Shown piece after piece: positions 11,069-23,153 of a DNA stretch of 64,000 bases (position 1 is the stretch's first letter; each line of letters starts with the position of its first letter). This stretch comes from Clitoria ternatea (taxonomy: Eukaryota > Streptophyta > Magnoliopsida > Fabales > Fabaceae): contig CM075670.1 in the NCBI GenBank assembly GCA_037962975.1, positions 81,533,501 through 81,597,500 of the forward strand. The letters run 5' to 3'. The notes beneath the pieces are model-generated. The model searched no databases, was not told the origin of the DNA, and was given only the letters and a program-made list of their open reading frames with translations. A program made the translations under genes and the position numbers.

Positions 11069-12596
11069 GATATGAAACTCCTCTGCTAGTCTTGGCTATA
11101 CAATTAGGGAAATTGAGTTTTTTTTTTTGGGAAAAGTTGAAATGAAAAAGTTGTATCCACTTACCTGTGTGGGAAAGCGATTGTGCTTTATATTGTAAAG
11201 ATGAAGTTGATTGTTGATTTTGGTAATAGAATGAGGTCATTCCTTTACAAGCATGAATAGGAGCAGATATTGTAAATGTTGTTTGACTAAGTATGTGCTC
11301 TTTTCCCCCTTTCGTTACAGTATATTAGGTTTGTAAGGCTCGCATTGCGGTTGTATATGAATTATTAGAAAACAACATGAAACATCTGTCTCTGGTTAAG
11401 TTGATTTATTTCAGTTAGCATATCATATCCCATGTTCCAATGGATTGTTTTTGAAGGGTGAAAGTGTGCTTGGATAAGATTTTTCGTAAAGGCAGTCTCA
11501 AATATGTGTCTTTGTATTCGGATATATGCGAGTAAATATCTATTACTTGTAAAACGAACATTTATGTAACAATTTGTAATTTTTTCCCTCTATCTTTTCC
11601 ATTATATCTATCATATCACAGATATTCTGGGGTATTTTCTCTACATTTTGGCTTTTATCCAGATAATAAGAAAACCCACATTTCCTTTCAGGAGTCATGA
11701 AAGAAATCAGGGTGGTTCATGATTTAACACTTCAAAGCAAATGATTTTTCTAACAAATTTCTTCTCTGCTGTGAAAAATGAACACAATTAATGCTGGTAG
11801 CGGTGAATTTCATGTCCTGCTCACTATTTAATTCATTTCATTTTTATGGCCACATAGCTATCTCTCAACTAATCAAGATCATTTCTTCAGAAAAATAACT
11901 AATCAAGATGATACAAGGGTTTTTTTTTTTAATATAAAAAACAGCCAAAAATTATATTAAAATAGGTAACAAGAGGGACTCTAACCTATATACAATTACA
12001 AGTTTTTTCAGACACTGATTTAATCCACTCATATAGGGAGTAGACAAATCCCTTCATTTTAAATCTCACGCCCAAACATTAGCTATGATTACATCAAAGA
12101 GATTGGTGGGTGAAGATTCCACCGCCTAAAAATTCTATTTATACAAGGGTAGTGGTGCAATGTGGACTGACCACTTATAGTGCGAGTCATACTGCATTTG
12201 CTATAATATACACTTACAGTTAGAGATTCAAATGAAAATTTCAAACGATAATAATGGACCCGGGGGAAATGTGATTTAACTTAAAAGATAGACTTACATC
12301 TGTGTATGTTTTTTCTGCATTCCTATTAGATGCATGAACAATCAACCTCTGGGAAGTAAAGTTCTTCTTTGAATCTCTGTTGATTCCTGTTGACAAGACC
12401 GTAAGATTAACCAATAACTCTAATCCTTCCCAGGTCCTGTTCACTCATTGGGTACCATTCTCATGCTCTGTTGCTTGAGATGTTGAGATGTCATAAAGAG
12501 ACACTAAAAATTGGAAGGAGCGAAATTTAGAGACAGCCAGAAACTAGAATAAACCAGAGAAGTGTGCTATAATCTATTTTCAATCAGTCAAAATAT
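11069..12596. other. Intergenic: 3' UTR of the F-box gene and downstream flank of the PPR fragment
   Basis: The two genes converge here. AT-rich sequence follows the F-box stop, with several possible AATAAA-like and TGTAA motifs near 11220-11280. The rest holds no convincing gene. A minus-strand frame at 12241-12444 lies downstream of the PPR stop and does not resemble a known protein. Confidence 0.5.
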
Positions 12597-13946
12597 TCAC
12601 CAGAAATCTCCACATGAACAGAATCCTCTTTCAAAATGATGGAACCTGCTGGCATCCCTTACAACAAGGACTCGTTGGGAGATTTTTGACGCTACCTTAA
12701 AGAATGTAAGACAATCTTCACAAATACGAAGGTTCTTGGTAATGCGAATAGAAGTTCCCTTTGGGGTAACAAGCAGACCATAACCAAGTGCTAACCTTTC
12801 ACTATGTCCATATAGCATCTCTGTTTTCTCTTCTTCGCTAACATTGTGATATACAAACTTAGTTTGAGCCCTATAGCCTCCTTTTTCCTCCAAAAGTTTT
12901 GTAAACTGAGCTATTTCTCGATAAATGTCATCAGACTTTGGATGAGACTTGTCCCTTGCCATGAAGGTGTGAATCTTATTCCCAACCTCAATCCAACTAC
13001 ATCCTGGATTCTTCTTCAACCCATTTCCTTTCATTTTCAACCTCACTTCTTCAACATCATTCCATCTTCCATCAGCTGCAAAGACATTTGATATCAGTCC
13101 TGATTTCTCTGTACCCAATTGTAAGAGCTTCTTTGCAGCAAGCTCTCCTAATTCTTTATTAGAATGAATGCGGCAAGCCCCAAGAAGAGCACACCAGACC
13201 TCGGCAGAAGGCTCGATAGGCATGTTTCTCACAAAATGGTAAGCCTCTTCCAAGGCGTTGGACCGGCCAAGTAGATCAACTAGACAGGCATAATGCTCTG
13301 GCCAGGGTTCCAACTGATATTCATATTTCATAATTTCAAAAAACCTCTTACCTTCAATGATCAACCCTGAATGGCTGCATGCATATAATAAAGCCAAAAA
13401 GGTTATATGATCAGGAATAACATTGTCATCAGTCATTTTCTTGAATAAATCAATGGCCTCATTTCCATATCCATGCATTCCATTTGCATTAATCATAGAA
13501 GTCCATAAAATTAGATCTCTCTGTTTAACAAAATTAAATATCTTTCTCGAGTTCTCCACAGTTCCGCAGCGAGCATACATATCCACTAGGGAGCTAGCAA
13601 TTGGTCCCTCCAAGTAGAAACCCTTCCTAATTAGAAATCCATGAATCTCCTTTCCTTTCTTCAGTGAAGATAAACTAGCAGCTGCAGATAGTACACTGAT
13701 GAGAGCTACAGAATCAGATTGAATATTAGTTTCTTGTAGATAGTGGAAAAGTTTGAGAGCATCAGTTGCAAGTCCATTATTAACATAACAGGTAATCATA
13801 CTAGTCCAAGACACAATATCTTTGGATTTAATTGATTCAAACACACGTTTCGCATAATCAATGTGCCCAACCTCCCCATATACATTAATGACGGCATTTT
13901 GTAGCATTTTATCAGCTATGCCTCCTTTCAAAACATAACCATGAAT
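12597..13946 (-). pseudogene. OTP86-like PPR-DYW protein (At3g63370 type), 5'-truncated by LTR retrotransposon
   Basis: The frame stays open from the junction at 13946 to the stop at 12597-12599, about 449 codons. It resembles the C-terminal half of At3g63370 (OTP86), a chloroplast RNA-editing factor. P, L and S type PPR motifs occupy about the first 230 residues (e.g. DIVSWTSMI, SSLVDMYARCG, DLILWTSMIN). E/E+ motifs follow, and a DYW domain fills the last 95 or so residues with HSERLALGYGLL and a DFW ending. Everything upstream is missing: at 13946 the frame passes from IHGYVLKGGIADK straight into the LTR. With no transit peptide or upstream repeats, the fragment cannot act as the full protein. 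The DYW zinc motif CxxCH reads CEDCL, with Leu (codon 12708-12710) in place of His, and the E region lacks several residues before SNVFA. Pseudogene likely. Confidence 0.85.
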
Positions 13947-14310
13947 TATTTTTACTATTTACCATTACTATTTAAAATTTACTATTTACTATTACTATTC
14001 ACAATTTACCATTTACTGTTATTATTCAAAATTTATTATTTACCGTTATTATTCAAAATTTATTAGTTGTTGTTACTATTTAAAATTTACTATTTACCGT
14101 TACTATTCAAAATTTACTATGTACCGTTACTATTCAAAATTTACTATTTACTATTATTGTTCATAATTTACCATTTACCACTACTATTCAAAATTTACTA
14201 TTCATAATTTACTATTTACTATTACTATTCAAAAATTACTATTTACCATTACTATTGATGATTTACCATTTACCATTACTATTTACTATTACTATGCATA
14301 TTTACTATTT
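13946..14310. repeat. Degenerate TTTACTATTTACCATTACTATTCAAAA tandem array (left LTR)
   Basis: Irregular units of about 25-35 bp built from ACTATTTACC, ATTACTATTC and AAAATTT words are repeated more than ten times. The same array occurs in the right LTR at about 21885-22290, so it is LTR-internal. Confidence 0.8.
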
Positions 14311-14624
14311 ATCATTCTAATAACAATCTTACTTTTCATCTTATGTTTATACTGAAATAAATTAGTATTAATATTTTGTTAGAACTTGGAGGCGCTGCAA
14401 ATTCACTTTTGGTAGCAAATCAAGGTAAGCGGAAGTGAGATAAGGATATAATATGAAAATACATAAGAATATTGGGAGGAGTCCCCTACTTCTTTTAAAG
14501 ATAACAATATTATTATTTTAAGAACAATAACTTTTAACTTAAAATTTAAAATAATTGTTATTAATAAATTAAGCATCTGGTGTAACTTAATATCTGAAAT
14601 ATTTATTTAAGAACTTGAACTATT

Positions 14625-14790
14625 ATGACATATGCGGACTGGACTGAACCTATGCAAGGACTTGAATTATTATGGACTTGACTGAACCTATGCAAGGACT
14701 TGGACTATTATGACTGAACTAGACCTATGCAAGGACTAGACTATATTGGACTTACATAGACCTGTGCGAGGAATTGACTATAGGACTTAA
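14625..14790. repeat. CTATGCAAGGACTTGGA tandem repeats (left LTR)
   Basis: Four to five copies of a unit of about 30-45 bp around GACTGAACCTATGCAAGGACTTG lie here, and again at about 22610-22765 in the right LTR. Confidence 0.75.
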
Positions 14791-16894
14791 AACAAACTTT
14801 ATTAATTTAAATAATCATTGAATTTTAAATTATCATATTTATAACTGATGTTTAATTATTTGATTTGATTATGATTGTTAATATTTATTTGTGCTTTATG
14901 ATGTTTGATTATGATTGACAATGTTTGATTATGATTGATAATCTTGTACTGTGGAGTTTGAGCATATAGCAAGCATGACGGAAAGCTAAAATTAAGTAAG
15001 AATTTACTTATCTCCTACTTCTTTATTTACTTATCTCCTATTTTTTTATTTACTTATTCATCTTTATTCAAATTACTTTTAAGAAATTTCTTAGATTTCA
15101 ATAAAAACTACATAAGTTTTTAGAAATCTCTTTTTATCTTTTAATATATATATATATATATCTTTACTAAAATTAAGATTTTTGGTTAGTTTATTAGAAA
15201 GAAAAAGAAAGAGAAATTATTTTATAAAAATAAATTTTTACTAACATTTTAATATATATATACATATTATTTTCAAAATGTATAAAAATATTATACAAAA
15301 TTTTCAAGTACTAAGGTTTTAAAGATTGATAATTCCAAATTTGAGTTTTTAGTAATTGATTTTGAATTAACCTATAGACTTTCTAAAGAAGGTTGTGAAA
15401 TATATTTAAGGCTTTGAAACTCAAATTATAAGGAGATTTGATTTGTGATTCGAAAAGAAACTGTACTAAAATTCTATGTGTGTATTTAAGAAGTTGAAAA
15501 AGTACAGTTTACTGGTGGCTATGTCGCGATTCGTAGGCCCTGATAATATAATTGAGTTTCTAAAAGCCTTAACTAACTAAACAAGCGAGTAGTTCATGCA
15601 TCATGAATCATCAAAGAGGAACAAAATGATGTTGTCTGGGGACGGATTATAGAAATCGAGGATACATTAGAGGAGGCTTAATTGTGAGTCTTGGGATGAG
15701 AGGGTGTGAAAGGGTGCTTCAGGGGACCTGGGGTAGCTCCCTAGTGTCGGGTACTTTCACAATAAAAATATTCTCAATCTGACTAGCCTCTAAGTGTTTC
15801 CATGCCAGTTGAGCTATTCATGTTTTTATTATCCGGACTTATGGAACAGTGTAAACTCCTGGTTGGCCCAGTGCAAATTAAAATTTAAAGGGGCCCACAT
15901 ATATAGGTAAGTTATGATGAAGATATGGCATATCATTCATACATTCATAATTAATTATGCATGTGATCGTGATTGATATTATTATTCTAGTTTGTGAAAA
16001 CCCTTTATTGCTTATGTCCCATTTGGGAATCTTATATTCTGTTTCTCACTCCTTTTTTTGTGTTTTTGTTTCATATGTTTTAAATTAATGGTTCGTACAG
16101 AGGGAAGGATCGAAGAACATCGACAGTATATATAGCACATTCTAGGAAGGGAACTCGGTATGAATACCGTGGTCCAATGAATAAATAATGTCATTAGGCA
16201 ATTGCTCTTGGGCCATAGAGTTTCCTCTCTTTCTAGTAATGTTTAATATCTATTTTATTTGGATGAATGTAAAACTACTTTATAAATTTTAATAATAATT
16301 ATGAGGTATTTCAGAAATATTGTATAAATATAAAATAAGTAAAATTGCACAAACACAATCAACAAACAATTATGATATGATGAATATGCCAAACAAGGTC
16401 ATTTACATTTAATAATCTTTAATTTAGTTAAATGATGTCATGCTGGATCCATTTTGATTTGGTGGGAATACTGCAGTAAAAAGTCTCATAGAGACACAAG
16501 TAGGACTTAGCATAATGCCACGAATCCCTACCCTTCGTAGCGCTCAAGTACCAAAGTACACAAATAGGACTTAGCATATACCATGAATCCCTACCATTCA
16601 TGGCGCTCAAGTATCGAAGTACACAAGTACCCTACACTTCATGGCGCTTAACGAAAATAAGGCTTTAACTCATCATAGAGTAACCCCCTACCAGGGCCGG
16701 CAATCATGGAACCCTTAAATTCCATGGTGCGTCTAAATGCTTATGATGCATGAATGCCTTTAATTCTCTTTATCAATTTAACATACCATGATATCAATAC
16801 TTCCATAATCACTTAGAAAACACAAGTCCTCAAAGGACACATTACATATATTAATTCTCAAAATCATGGATTTACAGTTCAACAACATATCTCA

Positions 16895-17860
16895 ATGGCC
16901 GGAAACGATCTTGTTGGAGTTGCAGAACGCTTAATCAATGCAATGGGAATACGTGAAGGTCAAGGTAATGATGCCTTGAGAAGGTTAGACCTGTTCGAAA
17001 AACGTAATCCACCTCGTTTCAAGGGAGGATACAACCCTGATGGAGCACAAATATGGATTCGAGAGATAGAGAAGATCTTCCGAGCACTACAATGTACTGA
17101 AGGTGATAAAGTAGTCTTCACTACTTATGCCTTATCTGAGGATGCTGAACATTGGTGGGATAGTATGCGTAGGAACTTCGAAGTTAACCAAGTGGAGATC
17201 ACTTGGAATCATTTCAAGGATATGTTCCTGGAAAAATACTTTGCAGCTGATGTTAAGGAGAAAAGATAATTCGAATTTCTGTCGCTGACCCAAGGAAATA
17301 TGACCGTAGGGGAGTACGTATCCAGGTTTGAAGAGCTATCTCGCTTTCATTCTCATTATAATGATGCTACTAATAAAGGTGATCGGTGCGCAAAGTTTGT
17401 AAACGGATTGTGGCCAGAAATCAAAGAAGCTATACGAATGTAGGAAATCTGTGAATTTTCTGTATTGGTAAATCACTGCCGGATCTTTGAAGAGGATCAC
17501 AAGGAAAAAATGACCAAAAGCCGTGAATCCATTCACAAGGCGGGAGAAATGAGAAGTGGAGGACCTCACCATCACCAAAGAAGGGACTTCAGGAGAAAAA
17601 AGCCTTACCAAGCACCATTTTGTCGGTTTGGAGCAGCACCTGTTCCTAATAAACCCCAAGCTTCATCTGGAAGCTATTATCCAACACATGCACTAGAATT
17701 TAAATGCTTTATCTGTGGAGGACCCCATTTGAAAAGGGATTGTCCCAAAAACACTTATATTTGCTTTAAGTGTAACAAACCAGGTCATCACATCAAGGAT
17801 TGCCTAGAGATAAAGAGGGAGAACCCTGAAGGTGCAAGTACATCCATAAATACTCAAGGA
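16895..17860 (+). pseudogene. Chromovirus gag (broken)
   Basis: The frame starts with MAGNDLVGVAERL at 16895. The retrotransposon gag core follows (RFKGGYNPDGAQIWIREIEKIF, AEHWWDSMR, VTFxxF-like MFLEKYF), then two CCHC zinc knuckles (CFICGGPHLKRDC and CFKCNKPGHHIKDC) between about 17700 and 17810. In-frame stops occur at 17267-17269 (TAA) and 17441-17443 (TAG); the protein continues in the same frame after both. The ATG coincides with the LTR-gag deletion joint, so the natural leader is missing and the start may be fortuitous. Confidence 0.85.
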
Positions 17861-20800
17861 GGCATACACAGTGCAGTCGGAAGGCCGAAGGTGAAAAGAA
17901 AGATTTTTGCAATTAATGGGGAAGAAGCATCTCATTCTGACTCCATGGTGGAAGGTAAGTGTATCATTAATAAGATTCCTTTAACTGTTATGTATGACTC
18001 AGGTGCATCACATTCCTTTATTTCCAATGACTGTGTAGAAAAACTAAAATTACCCGTGATAGAATTGCCATTTGATTTATCTGTTCATACTCCTAGGAAT
18101 AATCCCATTGTTACTTCTAAAGCCTGTTGGGAATGTCCTATTGTCATAGATGGTAGGGACTTTACGGCTAATCTCTTTTGCTTACCCCTTTCTAGCTTAG
18201 AAGTTATTATTGGGCTAGATTGGTTGTCTGACAATCATATTCTAATAGATTGTCATAACAAAATCATAATGTTTAAAGAACCTGTAAATTTGAATCCAGA
18301 GGATTCGAGATTTCTAACCACCAACCAAGTGAGTGCCTCTTTAAAAGGAGGGGCTCAAGGATTCATGCTATTGCTTTCAATGAAACGAGAGCAAGAACCA
18401 AAAATCAAAAATCTACCAGTCATGTGCGAATTTCCTGACGTTTTTCCAGAAGATATCCCTGGTTTACCCCCAGAGAGAGATGTAGAATTTGCCATTGATC
18501 TAGTACCTGGAGTTGGACCAATTTCAATTGCACCATACCGAATGTCACCTCTAGAATTAGCAGAGTTGAAGAAATAACTTGAAGAGATGATAGAGAAGCA
18601 GTTTATACGACCCAGTGTATCCCCTTGGGGTGTACCAGTCTTATTAGTTAAGAAAAAGGATGGTAGCATGAGGTTGTGTGTAGATTATCGGTAACTGAAC
18701 AAGGTGACGATCAAGAATAGATATCCTCTACCAAGGATTGACGACTTGATGGATCAACTGCGTGGTGCCACGGTGTTCTCCAAGATTGATTTGAGGTCGG
18801 GATACCATCAAATAAGGGTGAAGAAAGAAGATGTACCAAAAACTGCTTTTAGAACACGCTATGGCTATTACGAATATCTAGTGATGCCTTTTGGTGTAAC
18901 TAATGCACCATCCGTATTCATGGATTACATGAATCGGATTTTTCATCCATATCTAGATAAATTTGTAGTGGTGTTCATTGATGATATACTAGTGTACTCT
19001 AAAAGTAAAGAAGAACATGTTGAACACTTGAAGGTGGTGTTGGAAATCCTGAAAAAGAAACAATTGTATGCAAAGCTGTCAAAGTGTGAATTCTGGTTGG
19101 AAGAGGTAAACTTTTTAGGACATGTTATTAGTCAAGGAGGAATAGCTGTAGACCCCTCCAAGGTGGAAGCAATTTTGAAATAGGAGAGACCAACCACAAT
19201 CACTAAGATTAGAAGTTTCTTGGGCTTGGCTGGATACTATAGGAGATTCATCGAAGGGTTTTCAAAGTTAGCATACCCACTGACCAAGCTAACATGGAAA
19301 GGACAACCTTTTGTGTGGACGACACAATGCGAGAATAGTTTCCAAGAACTGAAAGATCGACTTACTTCTTCGCTGGTGTTAGTGCTCCCTGATCCACATC
19401 GAAGTTTTGAAGTTTATTGTGATGCGTCTAAACAAGGACTAGGAAGTGTACTCATGCAAGACAAGAAGGTTGTAGCCTATGCGTCGCGCCAATTAAGGCA
19501 ACATAAGATTAACTATCCTACCCATGACTTAGAGTTAGCCGCTGTAGTTTTTGCCTTAAAGATTTGGAGGCATTATCTATACGGTGCAACATTCGATGTG
19601 TTTAGCAATCATAAGAGTCTCAAGTATTTATTTGACCAAAAGGAGTTAAACATGAGGCAACGAAGATGGATGGAATTCTTAAAGGACTACGACTTTGAGT
19701 TACAATACCATCCTGGAAAAGCGAACGTAGTAGCTGATGCTTTGAGTTGAAAGTCTCTGCATACGTCCACGATAATGATTAAAGAGCTGGAATTGATAGA
19801 GAACTTCAAAGATCTTAACCTAGCAATAAAGGTTAATACTAGCAGCTACAGATTAGGAGCGTTGCAAGTGACAAGTGAATTCATGAGGCAAGTTTTAGAG
19901 GCTCAACGAGAGGATGAATTTCTGCAAGAGAAGAAAGAACTCTTGAAACAAGGAAAAGAAGTCGAGTTCAATGTGGGAAATGACCAATTGCTGAGGCATA
20001 AGGATCGAGTGTGTATTCCTGACCAAGAGGAGTTGAGGAAAGCAATTTTGGAAGAAGGCCACAAAAGTTATATGAGCATTCATCCCAGAGCTACTAAAAT
20101 GTATTAAGATTTGAAAAAGTTATTTTGGTGGCCTGGAATGAAGAAAGCGGTGGCGGAGTACGTGGCTGCATGTCTAATTTGCCAGAAAGTTAAAGTAGAA
20201 CATCAAAAAACCCCTGGAATGCTACAATCAATGGAAATACCAGAATGGAAATGGGATAGCATTACCATGGATTTTGTGACTTCTTTACCCAAAAATCCAT
20301 TAGGACATGATTCAATATGGGTAATAGTTGATAGATTAACCAAGTCTGCCCACTTTATTCCCATTAATATTCGTTACTCAATGGAGAAGCTGGCAAAATT
20401 ATACATCGAGGAGATTATGAGATTACATGGAATTCCTTCAAGTATCATTTCTGATTGGGACCCTCGTTTTACATCACAATTTTGGAAGAACTTACACAAG
20501 GCTTTGGGAACAAAACTACGTCTGATTTCATCATATCATCCTCAGACGGATGGACAATTATAAAGAACAATCCAATCTTTAGAAGTCTTGTTACGAGCTT
20601 GTGTGTTAGAACATAAAGGAAGTTGGAATCAATTTTTACCATATGTGGAGTTCACCTACAACAACAGTTTCCATGCTAGCATTGGCATGACACCTTTTGA
20701 GGCATTATATGGAAGAAATATAGGACTCCGCTATGTTGGTTTGAGACTGGTGAAAACTTGATGCTAGGACCAGAGTTGGTACAACAAACCACAGATAAAA

Positions 20801-21306
20801 TTAAAATGGTTCAAGAAAAGATGAAGGCAACACAAAGCAGGCAGAAAAGTTACTATAACAAGAGAAGGAAGCCGCTTGAATTTCAAGAAGGCGATCATGT
20901 ATTCTTGAAAGTCACACCTACGACTGGGGTCGGTCGGGCAATGAAATCTCGAAAACTAACTCCTAGATTTATTGGTCCATATCAAATAATTCAAAAAGTT
21001 AGTCCTCTTACTTACCAAATAGCATTACCACCTTTTCTTTCTAATATCCATAATGTTTTTCATGTGTCAAATTTACGAAAGTATATATCTAACCCTACAC
21101 ACGTTATTGAACCTGATGTCATACAAGTTAAAGATAATCTTACATATGATGCACCACCTGTCAGAATAGCTGACAGAAGAATAAAAAAGCTAAGGGACAA
21201 AGAAATTCCACTCGTGAAGGTCATTTGGAGCGAAACAAGAGGAGAAGATGCTACATGGGAACTAGAAAATGAGATGAAAGAGTCTCATCCCCATTTGTTT
21301 TACTAA
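17861..21306 (+). pseudogene. Chromovirus pol: protease, RT, RNase H, integrase, chromodomain-like tail (broken)
   Basis: The frame continues from gag. The protease active site YDSGASHSF is near 17990-18015. RT runs about 18560-19180, with FIDDILVYS near 18974. RNase H spans about 19390-19750 (YCDASKQGLG). The integrase has an HHCC-type finger (HPRATKMY...CLICQ, about 20085-20190) and a DDE core starting with MDFVTSLP (about 20268) and SDWDPRF (about 20452). The tail VKVIWSETRGEDATWELENEM...PHLF is the chromodomain-like end of Tekay/Del elements. In-frame stops lie at 18575-18577, 18692-18694, 19181-19183, 19748-19750, 20105-20107 and 20561-20563. A frameshift lies between about 20715 and 20760. 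The stop at 20561 falls where the third catalytic acid (Glu) of the integrase is expected. Not functional. Confidence 0.9.
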
Positions 21307-21334
21307 AAATTGTAAATTTCGAGGACGAAATTTT

Positions 21335-21351
21335 TTTTAGGGGAGTAGAGT
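21335..21351 (+). promoter_or_regulatory. Polypurine tract of the Tekay-type element
   Basis: AGGGGAGTAGAG-type purines precede the right LTR and follow the conserved GAGGACGAAATTT that marks the end of Tekay pol regions. The LTR then starts TATAACACCCC, i.e. the usual TGTAACACCC with a G-to-A change in its second base. Confidence 0.7.
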
Positions 21352-23116
21352 TATAACACCCCTAATTTCGTTACTTCTTATTTAAAATAAAATTTCAAAG
21401 GAATTTGATTATAGTTCTTTAGAACTTTTTGATTGTTATACAATTTATAATTTTTTAGAATTTTATTTTTTTATTTTTTAAGAATGACAAAAATACCCTT
21501 AACCTTTCATCTAACAACCAAAATGCCACTGCCGACATCATCGCTTACTTATTGCTTGCATCATCGGTGGGTAAAAACTTATATCATGAATAGTGACCGA
21601 TGGGTAAATACTTACATCATGAATAGTAAAATAAATAATTAAGTAATCTTAAATAGTAAAATTCTTTTCCTATAAATAGAGGGTTGATTTACAATATTTC
21701 CACACCAAAAATTAGAGAGAGAATCTAGAGAGATAGTGTGTAAGAAATTAGTGGGGAGTAAGTTCTTCTGGTAAAAAGAGATTCTGCCGAAGGTGTAAGA
21801 TAATAATATTTTTCTTCTAAATTCTTTTATGATTATTTAGTTTATTCTTTTTAGCACTCTTAAACTATTAATATACTATTACTATTATGAATAAGTTACT
21901 ACGGTAAAAATAAATTACCACTTTGTTATTTTTACTATTTACTATTACTATTTAAAATTCACTATTTGCTATTACTATTCACAATTTACCATTTACTATT
22001 ATTATTCAAAATTTATTATTTACCGTTATTATTCAAAATTTATTAGTTGTTGTTACTATTCAAAATTTACTATTTACCATTACTATTCAAAATTTACTAT
22101 GTACCATTACTATTCAAAATTTACTATTTACTATTATTGTTCATAATTTACCATTTACCACTACTATTCAAAATTTACTATTCATAATTTACTATTTACT
22201 ATTACTATTCAAAAATTACTATTTACCATTACTATTGATGATTTACCATTTACCATTACTATTTACTATTACTATGCATATTTACTATTTATCATTCTGA
22301 TAACAATCTTACTTTTCATCTTATGCTTATACTGAAATAAATTAGTATTAATATTTTGTTAGAACTTGGAGGCGCTGCAAATTCACTTTTGGTAGCAAAT
22401 CAAGGTAAGGGGGGTGAGATAAGGATATAATATGAAAATACATAAGAATATTGGGAGGAGTCCCCTACTTCTTTTAAAGATAACAATATTATTATTTTAA
22501 GAACAATAACTTTTAACTTAAAATTTAAAATAATTGTTATTAATAAATTAAGCATCTGGTGTAACTTAATATCTGAAATATTTATTTAAGAACTTGAACT
22601 ATTATGACATATGCGGACTGGACTGAACCTATGCAAGGACTTGAACTATTATGGACTTGACTGAACCTATGCAAGGACTTGGACTATTATGACTGAACTA
22701 GACCTATGCAAGGACTGGACTATATTGGACTTACATAGACCTGTGCGAGGAATTGACTATAGGACTTAAAACAAACTTTATTAATTTAAATAATCATTGA
22801 ATTTTAAATTATCATATTTATAACTGATGTTTAATTATTTGATTTGATTATGATTGTTAATATTTATTTGTGCTTTATGATGTTTGATTGTGATTGACAA
22901 TGTTTGATTATGATTGATAATCTTGTACTGTAGAGTTTGAGCATATAGCAAGCATGACGGAAAGCTAAAATTAAGTAAGAATTTACTTATCTCCTACTTC
23001 TTTATTTACTTATCTCCTATTTCTTTATTTACTTATTCATCTTTATTCAAATTACTTTTAAGAAATTTCTTAGATTTCAATAAAACTACATAAGTTTTTA
23101 GAAATCTCTTTTTATC

Positions 23117-23153
<37 letters not shown>

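Larger units (their letters stand above)
13946..16894 (+). repeat. Truncated 5' LTR of the Tekay-type element
   Basis: It matches 21926-25067 closely, starting exactly where the PPR gene stops and ending exactly before the gag ATG (CTCAA|TGGCC versus CTCAATAAATC in the right copy). The LTR start and U3 promoter, the LTR 3' end and the primer-binding site are all absent. This indicates deletions at both ends and an internal one near 16327. Confidence 0.75.

Noticed and set aside
13423..13617. Plus-strand frame antisense to the PPR gene
   Set aside because: It is a shadow of the PPR coding frame.
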